From contig NZ_JAPEVI010000002.1 of the NCBI RefSeq assembly GCF_026240905.1, forward strand, positions 124,001 to 188,000: a stretch of DNA of 64,000 nucleotides. The letters are read 5' to 3'. Below are positions 26,506-35,118 of the stretch, in pieces (positions within the stretch are counted from its first letter, which is position 1; the number at the start of each line of letters is the position of its first letter). Source of the DNA: Roseibium salinum. GTDB taxonomy: Bacteria > Pseudomonadota > Alphaproteobacteria > Rhizobiales > Stappiaceae. The notes under the pieces were generated by a model that had not been told where the DNA came from, did no database searches, and was given only the letters and a program-made list of their open reading frames with translations. Made by a program: the position numbers and the translations under genes.

Positions 26506-27720
26506 TCAGGGATTATAGAGGTTTTCGATTTCGGCGTTCATCTGCTCCGCGGTGATTTCTCCTGTCAGAGCACGCTGCATGTTCACCGGCCAGACCGTGT
26601 TCACGAAGTCCGAGGTTTCCGGTGTGTTCGGCAACAGACTGGCGAAGGGCAGGGACTGAACGGTCGCGTGCACAAAACGCTCCTCGTGCAGTGTCCAGTT
26701 CTCCGAATCGGTCCTGGTCACCGGCAGCTGGCCCGTTGCCTTGTTGAACTCGGTGTTGTTGCCGGCACTCGACAGGAAGGAAATCCATTTCCAGGCCGCA
26801 TCCTTGTTTTCGGCAGAGGAGAAGATGGCCGTGGATTCATCGCCGAAGGCCGTCCAGCGACCACCGCCGCATTCAGGCACCGGCACCGCCGACACCGCGT
26901 TGCCAAGCGCCTCGATCATGCCGTTGGAAGAGCCGATATGGTGGATCGTCATCGCGGTCTTGCCGGCTTTGAATGCTCCGGTGACCTCCTTGAAGCCGTC
27001 ATTCGGTGCCGACGGCGGGAAGACCTTGTCCTTCTGGAAGAGGTCCACCACCCACTGCGTACCGGCAACGCCGGCTTCGCTGGTCAGGCTTCCCTCGGAG
27101 AAGTCGACACCGCGGGACAGCACGAAGCTGCCCCAGTGATCGTGGCCGCCCTTGCCGCCCCTGAAGCCGAACCCGTAGACATCCGGCTGACCATCGCCAT
27201 CCGTGTCCCGCGTCAGCTTCATGGCCGCATCGCGGAATTCCTCACAGGTCCCGGGTGCCTTCAGGCCGAGTTCGTCGAACATGTCCTGCCGATAATAAAG
27301 GTAGAGCACCACGTACTGGATCGGCAGATAATACGTTCCGCCGTCAGCGGCCTTGGTGAGGTCCAGGAGATTGTCCTGCAGGTCGGCCTTGCCTTCCCAG
27401 GCATCGATCCGCTCGCCGATGGGTTCAAGAGCACCCATCTCCACCAGGCGTGGCTGGGCGAACATTTTCACCATGGCGGCGTCGGGCGCATTGCCTGCGA
27501 CGATCGAGGTGTAGAGATTGTCGTAATAGCTGTTCCAGGGAATGTTTTCGGCCTCGATCGTGATGCCGGGGTTTTCCTCCTCGAATTTCGCAACGAGTTC
27601 CGACATCGGATTGTCGGCATTGTCGAAATGGTACCAGAAGCGAACCGTTTCATCCGCCTGCGCGGCGGCGGTTCCGGCGAGAAGTCCCAAGGCCAGTGCG
27701 GCCGACATGAGTTTCGACAT
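26506..27720 (-). CDS. Sugar ABC transporter substrate-binding protein (MalE/UgpB type)
   Basis: 404 residues. Signal peptide residues 1-21 (cleavage near AAA-QA), then an extracellular solute-binding protein family 1 fold with FWYHFDNADNPMSELVAKFEE (about 30-50) and a typical GAFKAGKTAMTIHH segment (about 245). The ATG at 27720 follows GTGGAGGAAACA. CUT1 binding proteins of this size bind mono- or oligosaccharides or polyols. It lies between the esterase and permease genes in the GntR-controlled operon. Confidence 0.93.
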   Translation of the reverse strand: MSKLMSAALALGLLAGTAAAQADETVRFWYHFDNADNPMSELVAKFEEENPGITIEAENIPWNSYYDNLYTSIVAGNAPDAAMVKMFAQPRLVEMGALEPIGERIDAWEGKADLQDNLLDLTKAADGGTYYLPIQYVVLYLYYRQDMFDELGLKAPGTCEEFRDAAMKLTRDTDGDGQPDVYGFGFRGGKGGHDHWGSFVLSRGVDFSEGSLTSEAGVAGTQWVVDLFQKDKVFPPSAPNDGFKEVTGAFKAGKTAMTIHHIGSSNGMIEALGNAVSAVPVPECGGGRWTAFGDESTAIFSSAENKDAAWKWISFLSSAGNNTEFNKATGQLPVTRTDSENWTLHEERFVHATVQSLPFASLLPNTPETSDFVNTVWPVNMQRALTGEITAEQMNAEIENLYNP

Positions 27721-27749
27721 TGTTTCCTCCACTTGATTTCGTTCTTTGG

Positions 27750-28721
27750 TCAGGACTCGGCAAATTCGCGGAATGCCCTCCCGGCTTCCGCCGCAGCCAT
27801 GCGTGCCTCGGGTAATTCACGGCTCATCTGCATGAAGCCATGGACGACGCCCGGATAGAGGCTGTAGCTGTCTGTCCGGCCAAGGCTGCGCAGCCGGCGA
27901 ACCAGGTTTTCCGTATCCGAGCGAAGGGGATCGATGGCCGCTGCGTTCAGGAACAGCGGCGGCAACGCTTTCAGTTGCGCATCGCTCGCCTGCAGCGGCG
28001 CAACGAGCGGGTTCAGCCTGTCGCCCGGGGCGGCGGCATACCAGTTCCAGTAGCGCATCATTTTCGCCCGTGTCAGACCGGGACCATCTTTCTGGTTGAT
28101 GTACGAGTCGGTCTCGAAATTCGCGTCGTAAACACCGTAGAACAGCAGTGCCGCATCCGGGGTCGGCTCTCCGTCTGCCTGCAAGGCCAGCAACAGCGCA
28201 AGCGCCAGGTTGGCACCGGCACTGTCTCCGGCGAGCGCGCGCAGATGCGAACAGGATGTCAAGTCCGGATGCCCGGTCACGACGGCGTTCCAGACGGCCT
28301 GGCAATCGTTGAGGCCACCGGGAAAGGGCGCTTCAGGCGCAAGGCGATAGTCGAAGATCAACACATGGGCGCCGGCCTCCAGAGCCAGTAGCCGCGCCGC
28401 CCTCTCATGGGTCGCCATGCTGCAAAAGGCCCATCCACCGCCGTGAATAAAGACGATCAGCCCGCTTGCGCCTTCCGGGGTCAACAAACGGCAGGCAATC
28501 TCGCGGCCTTCCGCCGACCTGACGGAGAAGTCTTTCGCGGCCATCTCGGGAAGGTCGGTGTTCCAGCGACGGTTGGTCTGCTCTGCCAATTTGCGCCCTT
28601 CCGGCGCAGGCAAGAGCGTCGGATCGCCCAGGCCGCCATCTTCTTCAGCCAGGCGCTCGAGTATCCACTGCATGCGGTCGGTCGGAACAAGATCCGCAGG
28701 TGTCGGCAGGGGGAGAGTCAT
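27750..28721 (-). CDS. Alpha/beta hydrolase, HSL-type esterase
   Basis: 323 residues. The oxyanion HGGGWAF motif (about 94), the nucleophile elbow GDSAG (about 168), the catalytic Asp in AIDPLRSD (about 268) and His in VVHGFMQ (about 295) define a hormone-sensitive-lipase-like carboxylesterase. There is no signal peptide, so it acts in the cytoplasm. Its ATG overlaps the GntR stop (ATGA). Its place between the regulator and a sugar importer suggests it removes an ester group or opens a lactone on the imported sugar; this is inference. Confidence 0.9.
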   Translation of the reverse strand: MTLPLPTPADLVPTDRMQWILERLAEEDGGLGDPTLLPAPEGRKLAEQTNRRWNTDLPEMAAKDFSVRSAEGREIACRLLTPEGASGLIVFIHGGGWAFCSMATHERAARLLALEAGAHVLIFDYRLAPEAPFPGGLNDCQAVWNAVVTGHPDLTSCSHLRALAGDSAGANLALALLLALQADGEPTPDAALLFYGVYDANFETDSYINQKDGPGLTRAKMMRYWNWYAAAPGDRLNPLVAPLQASDAQLKALPPLFLNAAAIDPLRSDTENLVRRLRSLGRTDSYSLYPGVVHGFMQMSRELPEARMAAAEAGRAFREFAES

Positions 28722-29455
28722 CGCTTTGCCTCCCCCTTCTCCGTGTCGGAGGCGAGAATGCTCGGGCCGAAATCGACGATGGTGGTGATGTGGTGCGAAA
28801 GCGCTGCGACGGCCCTTTCCTCATCGCCCGCCGCAAGCGCGTCGAGGATCGCCACATGCCGCTCCGCCGTGTCCAGAAGGCCACGGCTCGGCTCGGAATT
28901 GAGGATCTTGTAGCGGTGGTTGTGAATGAGGCATCGACGGAGGATCGGCCGAACGGTCGGCATATCGGCCGCGTTGTAGAGATTGAGATGAAAGCTGCGG
29001 TCATGCAGCGACAGCTGGTATTCGTCGCCATCCCTTGCCGCAGCGCGCATGCCGTTCAGATCCGTCTCCAGTTCCTTGCGCAGGAGGGGGCCGAAACGGT
29101 TGAGAACCCGCACCACGCCCCGGCACTCAATGTCGTGACGGATCAGGATCAGCTCTCGCGCATCTTCAATCCGGCTGTCGGCAACGAAGGTGCCGCGATG
29201 CGACAGTCGCTCCACCAGACCATCTGTCTGCAGGAACATCAGAGCCTCGCGGATGGTGCTCTGGCTGCATTCGAAGCGGTCAGCCAGCTCCAGCTCCAGA
29301 ATGGCGCCCCCGGGAGGAAGATGTCCCAGCATGATGTCTTTCTGGATCTCTTCGAATATCAGATGGCTTCGCTTGACGGCGCGCCGCATTTGCGGCCGGG
29401 TTCTGCCGGTCTTGCCGCTTTTCTGATTGTCGAAACTTTCAGCCGCCATGGTCAT
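28718..29455 (-). CDS. GntR-family regulator, FCD subfamily, of the sugar operon
   Basis: About 245 residues. The winged helix (AVKRSHLIFEEIQKDIMLGHLPPGG; LADRFECSQSTIREALMFLQTDGLV) is followed by an FCD domain with the metal-binding HDIECRGVVRV, LHDRSFHLNLYN and ERHVAILDALAAGDEE segments. Start codons at 29455 or 29449 are both possible; neither has a strong ribosome site. A perfect 24-bp palindrome begins 11 bp upstream of 29455, so the protein very likely represses itself, the operon behind it and perhaps the divergent ATPase. Confidence 0.9.
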   Translation of the reverse strand: MTMAAESFDNQKSGKTGRTRPQMRRAVKRSHLIFEEIQKDIMLGHLPPGGAILELELADRFECSQSTIREALMFLQTDGLVERLSHRGTFVADSRIEDARELILIRHDIECRGVVRVLNRFGPLLRKELETDLNGMRAAARDGDEYQLSLHDRSFHLNLYNAADMPTVRPILRRCLIHNHRYKILNSEPSRGLLDTAERHVAILDALAAGDEERAVAALSHHITTIVDFGPSILASDTEKGEAKR

Positions 29456-29465
29456 CTGCCGCTTG

Positions 29466-29500
29466 ATTATCGATAACGTTATCGATAATGTACCGATAAT
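29466..29500. promoter_or_regulatory. Perfect 24-bp palindromic operator with a third half-site
   Basis: Positions 29466-29489 are a perfect inverted repeat with arms ATTATCGATAAC and GTTATCGATAAT. Each arm contains the 10-bp palindrome TTATCGATAA, at 29467 and 29479, spaced 12 bp. A further partial copy ACCGATAATG lies at 29492-29501. Located directly upstream of the GntR gene and about 145 bp from the divergent MalK-type gene. Confidence 0.8.
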
Positions 29501-29634
29501 GATGCGACAATGCAAGCGCGCACCCGTGAATGAGTTGAACGGTCCCTGCGATCGGAGTGCCGGACGCGATATGCTCGGCCCTTCGCCCGAGGCGGACGGC
29601 AGTGGCAGGCTTGCACGAATTCGGGAGGAAAACC

Positions 29635-30690
29635 TTGGCCGGTGTCCAGCTGGAGAAAATCGTCAAGAACTATGGTCCCGTCCAGGCGGTGAAGGGGATT
29701 GATCTCGACGTTCAGGACGGCGAGTTTGTCGCCTTCGTCGGCCCGTCGGGCTGCGGCAAGAGCACGCTGCTGAGGATGATTGCGGGCCTTGAGGAAATTA
29801 CCGGCGGCCGGCTGAAAATTGACGGCACCGTGGTCAACGATTTGGAGCCCCGGGATCGGGATATCGCCATGGTGTTTCAGGACTATGCGCTCTATCCGCA
29901 CATGTCCGTCGCAGACAACATCGGCTTCGGGCTCAAGATGCGCGGCCTGTCTGCTGCTGAACGACGGCAGCAAGTAGAGGAGGCTGCGGAAATTCTTCAG
30001 ATCACGCAACTTCTGGACAGGAAGCCGGGGCAGCTCTCGGGCGGGCAGCGCCAGCGTGTCGCGATGGGACGGGCCATCGTCCGCAGGCCCAAGGTATTCC
30101 TGTTCGACGAACCGCTGTCGAACCTCGACGCCAAGCTTCGGGTCGACATGCGCACACAGATCAAACGGCTGCATGCCCTGTTGAAGACAACGACCATCTA
30201 TGTGACCCACGATCAGGTGGAAGCCATGACCCTCGCGGACCGGGTGGTCATCCTCAAGGATGGCGAACTGATCCAGCAAGGGGCGCCGGTCGACGTCTAC
30301 AATGCGCCGGAAACTAGGTTTGTCGGTGAATTCATCGGCTCACCGAAAATGAATGTCCTGGAAGCGAAGTGTGGCGCGCAGGCCCTGGTCGTTGGAGAAA
30401 CCACAATACCCTTCAGCCGCAAACTGTTTCCGCACGGGATGGATATTCTGCTGGGTGTGAGGCCCGAACACCTTGTTCCGTGTACGCCGGAGGAAGCGAT
30501 GTTCCGCACGACGATCGATGTGCTGGAGCCTTTGGGTTCTGACACAATGGCCATCTGCATGCTGGACAGGCAGGAAATCACCGCGCGCCTGGCGCCCGAT
30601 CCGGCGCTTCGGCCCGGCAATCCGCTCGACCTGAAAGTGAACCCGGAAGATATCCACCTTTTCGATGCGTCCACCGGAGCACGTCTCTGA
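29635..30690 (+). CDS. Sugar ABC transporter ATP-binding protein (MalK/UgpC family)
   Basis: 351 residues starting at TTG 29635, 6 bp after GGGAGG; the in-frame ATG at 29557 has no ribosome site and adds a non-homologous stretch. Walker A GPSGCGKST (about 37-45), signature LSGGQRQR (about 133), Walker B FLFDEPLSNLDAKLR, H-loop VTHDQVEAM, then the C-terminal TOBE-type regulatory domain with GVRPEHL (about 285). It lies divergent from the permease/binding-protein operon and is the only ATPase available to it, so it probably completes that importer. Confidence 0.93.
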   Translation: MAGVQLEKIVKNYGPVQAVKGIDLDVQDGEFVAFVGPSGCGKSTLLRMIAGLEEITGGRLKIDGTVVNDLEPRDRDIAMVFQDYALYPHMSVADNIGFGLKMRGLSAAERRQQVEEAAEILQITQLLDRKPGQLSGGQRQRVAMGRAIVRRPKVFLFDEPLSNLDAKLRVDMRTQIKRLHALLKTTTIYVTHDQVEAMTLADRVVILKDGELIQQGAPVDVYNAPETRFVGEFIGSPKMNVLEAKCGAQALVVGETTIPFSRKLFPHGMDILLGVRPEHLVPCTPEEAMFRTTIDVLEPLGSDTMAICMLDRQEITARLAPDPALRPGNPLDLKVNPEDIHLFDASTGARL

Positions 30691-30774
30691 GAACGGTCTA
30701 CCGTAACCGTACATCACTTGGCTTCCTCTGCTCTCACAACCAACGTTACTTGCTGCCACCGCAGCTTTCGCCAG

Positions 30775-30803
30775 CCTGGGCGGCCTCGCGGAGGCCGCCC
30801 AGG
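30775..30803. terminator. Bidirectional terminator hairpin
   Basis: CCTGGGCGGCCTC (30775-30787) and GAGGCCGCCCAGG (30791-30803) form a perfect 13-bp stem with a 3-base loop, in the gap between the convergent MalK-type (+) and SDR (-) genes. No T run on either side, so termination efficiency is uncertain. Confidence 0.6.
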
Positions 30804-30816
30804 TAGATGAGGTTTC

Positions 30817-31587
30817 TCAGGTTCTGGTGATTGCCTGCCCTCCATCCGCGACCAGCGCTGCCCCCGTGACGAAGCTTGATGCGTCGGAGGCCAGGAAGAG
30901 CGCTGCCCGTGCGATCTCCTCCGGCCGGGCAAGGCGCTTCAACGCATGGAGGCCCTTGACGAAGTCGACGAGTTCCGGCGTGGCATCAGGGCTGTTGGCC
31001 ACATTGGCCGGCGTATCGGTCCCGCCCGGGATGAGGGTATTCACGCGGACGTTGTGGGAACCATACTCGGCGGCGAGAACCTGGGCGAGCCCTGCAAGGC
31101 CCGCCTTGCTCGCGGCATAGGCGGCCATGCCGGGCATGCCGGCGGTGGTGCCCACGAAGGTCGAGGTGAAGATTATCGAGCCGCCGCCGCGGTCCGACAT
31201 CACCTGCGCCTGATGCTTTGCCCCGAGGAAGGCGCTCGTCAGGTTCGTGTCGATGGCCTGACGCCAGCCATCCAGCGACAGTCCGGCGACAGGCCCCATT
31301 TCACCCACCCCGCCGGCGTTGTTGAACGCGATGTCCAGCCCGCCGAAGCGGCCGACCGCGGTCTCGACGAGGGTCCGGGCAAGGGTCTCGTCCCGGATGT
31401 CGCCGGCAACGGCGACGGCCGTGCCTCCGGCCGACGTGATGTCCTCGACGAGTTCGTTCAGCGCCTCCTCGCGTCGGCCCGTCACGACGACGCTGGCCCC
31501 TTCGCTGGCGAACAATCTGGCTGTGGCGTGGCCGATACCGGAGCTGGCACCGGTGACGATGGCGGTTTTTCCTTCAAGCATATTCAT
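30817..31587 (-). CDS. Short-chain dehydrogenase/reductase (classical SDR)
   Basis: 256 residues. Cofactor motif TGASSGIGHATA (about 11-22), NNAGG (about 88), active-site Ser in FTSTF and Tyr-Lys in YAASK (about 153-157), and a C-terminal VTGAALVADGGQ typical of the family. Arg in TGRREEAL suggests NADP preference. The substrate is unknown. ATG at 31587 or 31581; ribosome site weak. Divergent from ada, with about 200 bp between. Confidence 0.9.
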   Translation of the reverse strand: MNMLEGKTAIVTGASSGIGHATARLFASEGASVVVTGRREEALNELVEDITSAGGTAVAVAGDIRDETLARTLVETAVGRFGGLDIAFNNAGGVGEMGPVAGLSLDGWRQAIDTNLTSAFLGAKHQAQVMSDRGGGSIIFTSTFVGTTAGMPGMAAYAASKAGLAGLAQVLAAEYGSHNVRVNTLIPGGTDTPANVANSPDATPELVDFVKGLHALKRLARPEEIARAALFLASDASSFVTGAALVADGGQAITRT

Positions 31588-31783
31588 GATTTTCAATCTC
31601 GCTGTTGTTGCACGAACAGCGTCTTCATGAAGGCATCGCCCGCCCTTCCGCACTCCGGATCTTGCCTCGCAATTCGGGTGTCGGCCGCGCGCCTTTTCAG
31701 GTTGAATTTGAAAGCAAGCGGCGGAGTGTCGGGCCAGTCGGCCGGTGGTAGACGGGGAAGCTCAACGAAACGGAGGATTTGCC

Positions 31784-32839
31784 ATGTTGACAGTGATGCC
31801 CAACGACGAGGCACGGTGGGCGGCTCTCGAGATGCGGGACCGCTCCGCGGACGGAACCTTCGTCTATGCCGTCCACACCACAGGGATCTATTGCCGCCCG
31901 TCCTGCGCGGCGCGGCGGCCGCGCCCCGAGAACGTCGCGTTCTATGCCACGTGCGAGGCGGCGGAGGATGACGGCTTCCGTCCCTGCCTGCGCTGCCGGC
32001 CGAACGGACCGTCGCGGCAGGAAAAGGAAACGGAAGCGGTCATTGCCGCCTGCCGCCTGATCGAAGCGGCCGAGAGCCCGCCCGCGCTTGCCGACCTGGC
32101 CAAAGCCGCAGGGCTGAGCCGCTATCACTTTCACCGTGTCTTCAAGACGGTCACGGGGCTCACGCCCAAGGCTTATGCCGCCGCCCACCGCGCAAGACGC
32201 CTGCGCGAGACGCTCCCCGATGCCGAGACGGTGACATCCGCCATGTACGATGCGGGCTTCAACTCCAGCGGCCGTTTCTATGCGGCCGCCTCGGGGGTCC
32301 TGGGCATGGTGCCGGCAGATTTCCGCAAGGGCGGCACGCGTACGCGCATTCATTTCGCCGCAGGGGAGTGCTCGCTCGGGTCGATCATCGTCGGCGCCAC
32401 CGGCAAGGGCATCTGCGCGATCCTTCTGGGAGACGACCCCGATCAACTCGCACGGGATCTTCAGGACCAGTTCCCGCACGCGGAGCTCGTCGGCGGCGAC
32501 GGGGACTTTGAAGTCGTCATTGCCAACGTCGTGGGCCTCGTGGAGCAACCGAAGGTCGGCCTCGACCTTCCGCTCGACATCCAGGGGACCGCGTTCCAGC
32601 AGCGGGTCTGGCAGGCGCTGCGCGAGATCGGTGTCGGACGCACCGCCAGCTATTCGCAGATCGCTGCCCGCATAGGCCGGCCGAAGGCGGCAAGGGCGGT
32701 CGCGCAGGCCTGTGCCGCGAACCCGATCGCGGTCGCCATCCCCTGCCATCGCGTCGTGCGGACGGACGGCGACCTTTCCGGCTACCGGTGGGGTGTGGAG
32801 CGCAAGTGGGAGCTTCTTGAGCGGGAGAAGGCGGCATGA
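31784..32839 (+). CDS. ada: Bifunctional Ada: methylphosphotriester/O6-methylguanine repair protein and regulator
   Basis: 351 residues, very close to E. coli Ada in length and plan. The N-terminal domain has the zinc cysteines Cys37, Cys41, Cys68 and Cys71 (GIYCRPSC; PCLRCRP), with Cys37 the probable methyl acceptor. An AraC-type helix-turn-helix region covers about 85-180 (ADLAKAAGLSRYHFHRVFK). The C-terminal O6-methylguanine methyltransferase has the active-site motif IPCHRVV with Cys321, plus TAFQQRVWQALREI and AVAQACAANP. The ATG at 31784 follows GGAGGATTTGCC. It repairs alkylated DNA and, when methylated, should activate its own operon with the downstream oxygenase. Confidence 0.95.
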   Translation: MLTVMPNDEARWAALEMRDRSADGTFVYAVHTTGIYCRPSCAARRPRPENVAFYATCEAAEDDGFRPCLRCRPNGPSRQEKETEAVIAACRLIEAAESPPALADLAKAAGLSRYHFHRVFKTVTGLTPKAYAAAHRARRLRETLPDAETVTSAMYDAGFNSSGRFYAAASGVLGMVPADFRKGGTRTRIHFAAGECSLGSIIVGATGKGICAILLGDDPDQLARDLQDQFPHAELVGGDGDFEVVIANVVGLVEQPKVGLDLPLDIQGTAFQQRVWQALREIGVGRTASYSQIAARIGRPKAARAVAQACAANPIAVAIPCHRVVRTDGDLSGYRWGVERKWELLEREKAA

Positions 32840-33540
32840 CGGCAATGCGTGTGACGGATCAGGACTGGCCGGCGATCACCGAACGCCTCGACAGCACCGG
32901 ATGGGCGCTGATCCGGGGGCTCGTCCCCGGGCAGGCCAGCGATGACATCGCTGCAGGCTATGATCGGGAGGACCTCTTCCGAAACAGGATCGTCATGAGA
33001 CGGCATGGCTTCGGAAGCGGGGAGTACAAGTATTTCTGCTATCCGCTGCCGGCAATGGTCCAGAGCCTGCGGTCCGAGCTCTACAGGCATCTGCAGCCGG
33101 TCGCCAATGCCTGGAACGCAAGACTGAAAAGCCCCGTGCGCTATCCGCCCAACCATGAGGACTTCCTGGCGCGTTGCCACGCGGCCGGCCAGACGCGACC
33201 GACGCCACTGCTGCTGCGCTATGGGCCCGGTGACTACAACTGTCTCCACCAGGATCTTTACGGGGAGAACGTGTTTCCCATACAGGTCGCGATCCTCCTG
33301 TCCGACCCCGGAAAGGAGTTCGAGGGCGGAGAATTCGTGCTGACGGAGCAGCGGCCCCGCGCCCAGTCGCGGGCGATAGTGGCTCCCCTGGCCAAGGGAG
33401 ACGGCATTGCCTTCGCGGTCAGCCATCGGCCGGTTCGCGGCACGCGCGGGGACTACCGCGTCAACCTGAGGCATGGCGTCAGTGAGGTCAGAACAGGCAG
33501 GCGGCACACGCTTGGTGTGATCTTCCACGATGGCGCCTGA
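32836..33540 (+). CDS. 2OG-Fe(II) oxygenase encoded with ada
   Basis: 234 residues. The iron-binding HxD is visible in CLHQDLYGE (about 137-145) and the distal His plus substrate arginine region in YRVNLRHGVSEV (about 213). The start overlaps the ada stop by ATGA, so the two are cotranslated. The protein is not a close AlkB homologue but a related oxygenase family commonly found behind ada; oxidative repair of alkylated nucleic acid is the likely role, inferred from context. Confidence 0.85.
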   Translation: MTAMRVTDQDWPAITERLDSTGWALIRGLVPGQASDDIAAGYDREDLFRNRIVMRRHGFGSGEYKYFCYPLPAMVQSLRSELYRHLQPVANAWNARLKSPVRYPPNHEDFLARCHAAGQTRPTPLLLRYGPGDYNCLHQDLYGENVFPIQVAILLSDPGKEFEGGEFVLTEQRPRAQSRAIVAPLAKGDGIAFAVSHRPVRGTRGDYRVNLRHGVSEVRTGRRHTLGVIFHDGA

Positions 33541-33635
33541 AGCGTCTGACCGCGCACTGGCCGGAATGGAGCCGCATGTCGAAGACCGGAAAACAGGCAA
33601 CCGGGAGGCGCGGGGCCTCATCCGTCACCCATACC

Positions 33636-35111
33636 CTAGTTGCAGCCGCCATGTGCCCAGACCCGCAAGGCTTGCTTGAACGAACTGCCATAGGGGTGCT
33701 GTTTGGAAACCGCCCGCGCATTGTCCGCGACGTAGGTCTTTGCCTGGTCGCAAAGGTTCGTCTGGTTCCACTGATGGCACGAAGAGCAGGTCTTGTCTTT
33801 CCAGACGGCTTCCGGAAGACCCTCGATCGGCGGGAAAAGCGGGGAACCGGTGATGAGCTCCTCGATACTCCGGGTTGCGATCTGCGGGTCGTTTCCGCCG
33901 ATCGGCGCATTGAAGGCTACCGCCTCCGGAAGATCGGAGCTGGGGGCTTCGGGCTCGGGCGCTGCCACGATCGGGGGATCGGAGATCGGGTCGGTACGCG
34001 GCAGTTTCTCGACGATCGTCTGAAGCTCCAGGCGTGCGAGTTCCGAAAAGGCGCCGTCGGGGAATGCCTCGAGATAGGCCTGATAGGCCTCGGCCGTTCC
34101 CGCTTCCCGCGCCTGCTCGATCAGTTCCCTTTCCTGCTTGTCGGGATCGACGGGGACCGGGCTCTTGGCGACTGGCGGCGGGGTTGTCTGGGCTTCCTTC
34201 GACATCAGTTCCGTCAGGAGCGCACGCGCCTCCTCCGTGTAGGGTCCTTCTGGGTTCGCCCGCAGGAAAAGAAGCACCTGCACCGGGTCCTGGCTCAGAC
34301 GCACGGAATGCCAGAGCTGCTGCTGCTCAATGAATTCCGGAGACACAGGCGCGGCGGGCATGAACTGAAAATCGACGGTCAGCGAGGACGTGTCCCACGG
34401 CGTCTGGTTTCCGCCGGTCGACTTCAGGACCTCGACGCGGACGTCCTTGAACAGCGCCTCGATCGGCTGCCCGGGTGTCGGAAGGTGTCGAGCGAGCGCC
34501 TCGGTGAAGGGGCTGTTCGATCCGTCGCCGTCGACGGCGATATCTCCGGGAGCGGTCGAATAGGCGAGAAAGGTCCCGCGCGGCGCCTTCATTTCGGCCA
34601 GGCCGTTGTCACTGAGGTCCGGCACCGACGCGAAGGGATTGTTCCGGCATGCGTCGAGAATGACGATGTTCGTCCGGTTCCGGGCGGAGAACATCTGCCG
34701 GAGGACGGCCTGCGCCGGCACACCGACGAGGCTCAGGTCGGCAGCATCCTGAAGCGCGATATCGACCGGAAGAAGATAGTTCGTGCCAAATGACTGAACC
34801 CCGTGCCCGGCATAGTAAAAGAGGCCCGTCGCGTCCTCTCCTGCCTCGCGAAGCTTCCGACCGAATGCCGAAATCGCCTGGATCAGCTCGTCCTGCGTGG
34901 CTTCGGTGATGAGGGTGACGTCGAACCCCACCTCGGCCAGTGACTTTGCCATCAGCTCCGCGTCGTTGACCGGATTGTCCAGCGGCGTGACGTTGCTGTA
35001 GGCGCCGTTACCGATGATCAGCGCCAGCCTTGCTCCGGACGCCGCACCGGCGGGCGCGAATGCCGTGGCGAGAAGACATGCTGCTGCGAAGAAGACGCGC
35101 AAGAGGCTCAT
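33636..35111 (-). CDS. Secreted caspase-like (peptidase C14) protein with C-terminal CxxCH
   Basis: 491 residues. Signal peptide about 1-24 (cleavage after GAA), then a caspase p20-like domain: LALIIGNGAY (29-38), catalytic His103 in YYAGHGVQ, catalytic Cys155 in ILDACRNNP. A linker with a proline-rich stretch and helical repeat follows (about 300-400). The C-terminus has a CSSCH motif (442-446), which is the form of a covalent c-type haem site, and further cysteines. It lies 7 bp after the YceI-OmpA gene with no ribosome site of its own, so translational coupling is likely. Substrate and role are unknown. Confidence 0.88.
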   Translation of the reverse strand: MSLLRVFFAAACLLATAFAPAGAASGARLALIIGNGAYSNVTPLDNPVNDAELMAKSLAEVGFDVTLITEATQDELIQAISAFGRKLREAGEDATGLFYYAGHGVQSFGTNYLLPVDIALQDAADLSLVGVPAQAVLRQMFSARNRTNIVILDACRNNPFASVPDLSDNGLAEMKAPRGTFLAYSTAPGDIAVDGDGSNSPFTEALARHLPTPGQPIEALFKDVRVEVLKSTGGNQTPWDTSSLTVDFQFMPAAPVSPEFIEQQQLWHSVRLSQDPVQVLLFLRANPEGPYTEEARALLTELMSKEAQTTPPPVAKSPVPVDPDKQERELIEQAREAGTAEAYQAYLEAFPDGAFSELARLELQTIVEKLPRTDPISDPPIVAAPEPEAPSSDLPEAVAFNAPIGGNDPQIATRSIEELITGSPLFPPIEGLPEAVWKDKTCSSCHQWNQTNLCDQAKTYVADNARAVSKQHPYGSSFKQALRVWAHGGCN

Positions 35112-35118
35112 GGGAGGT

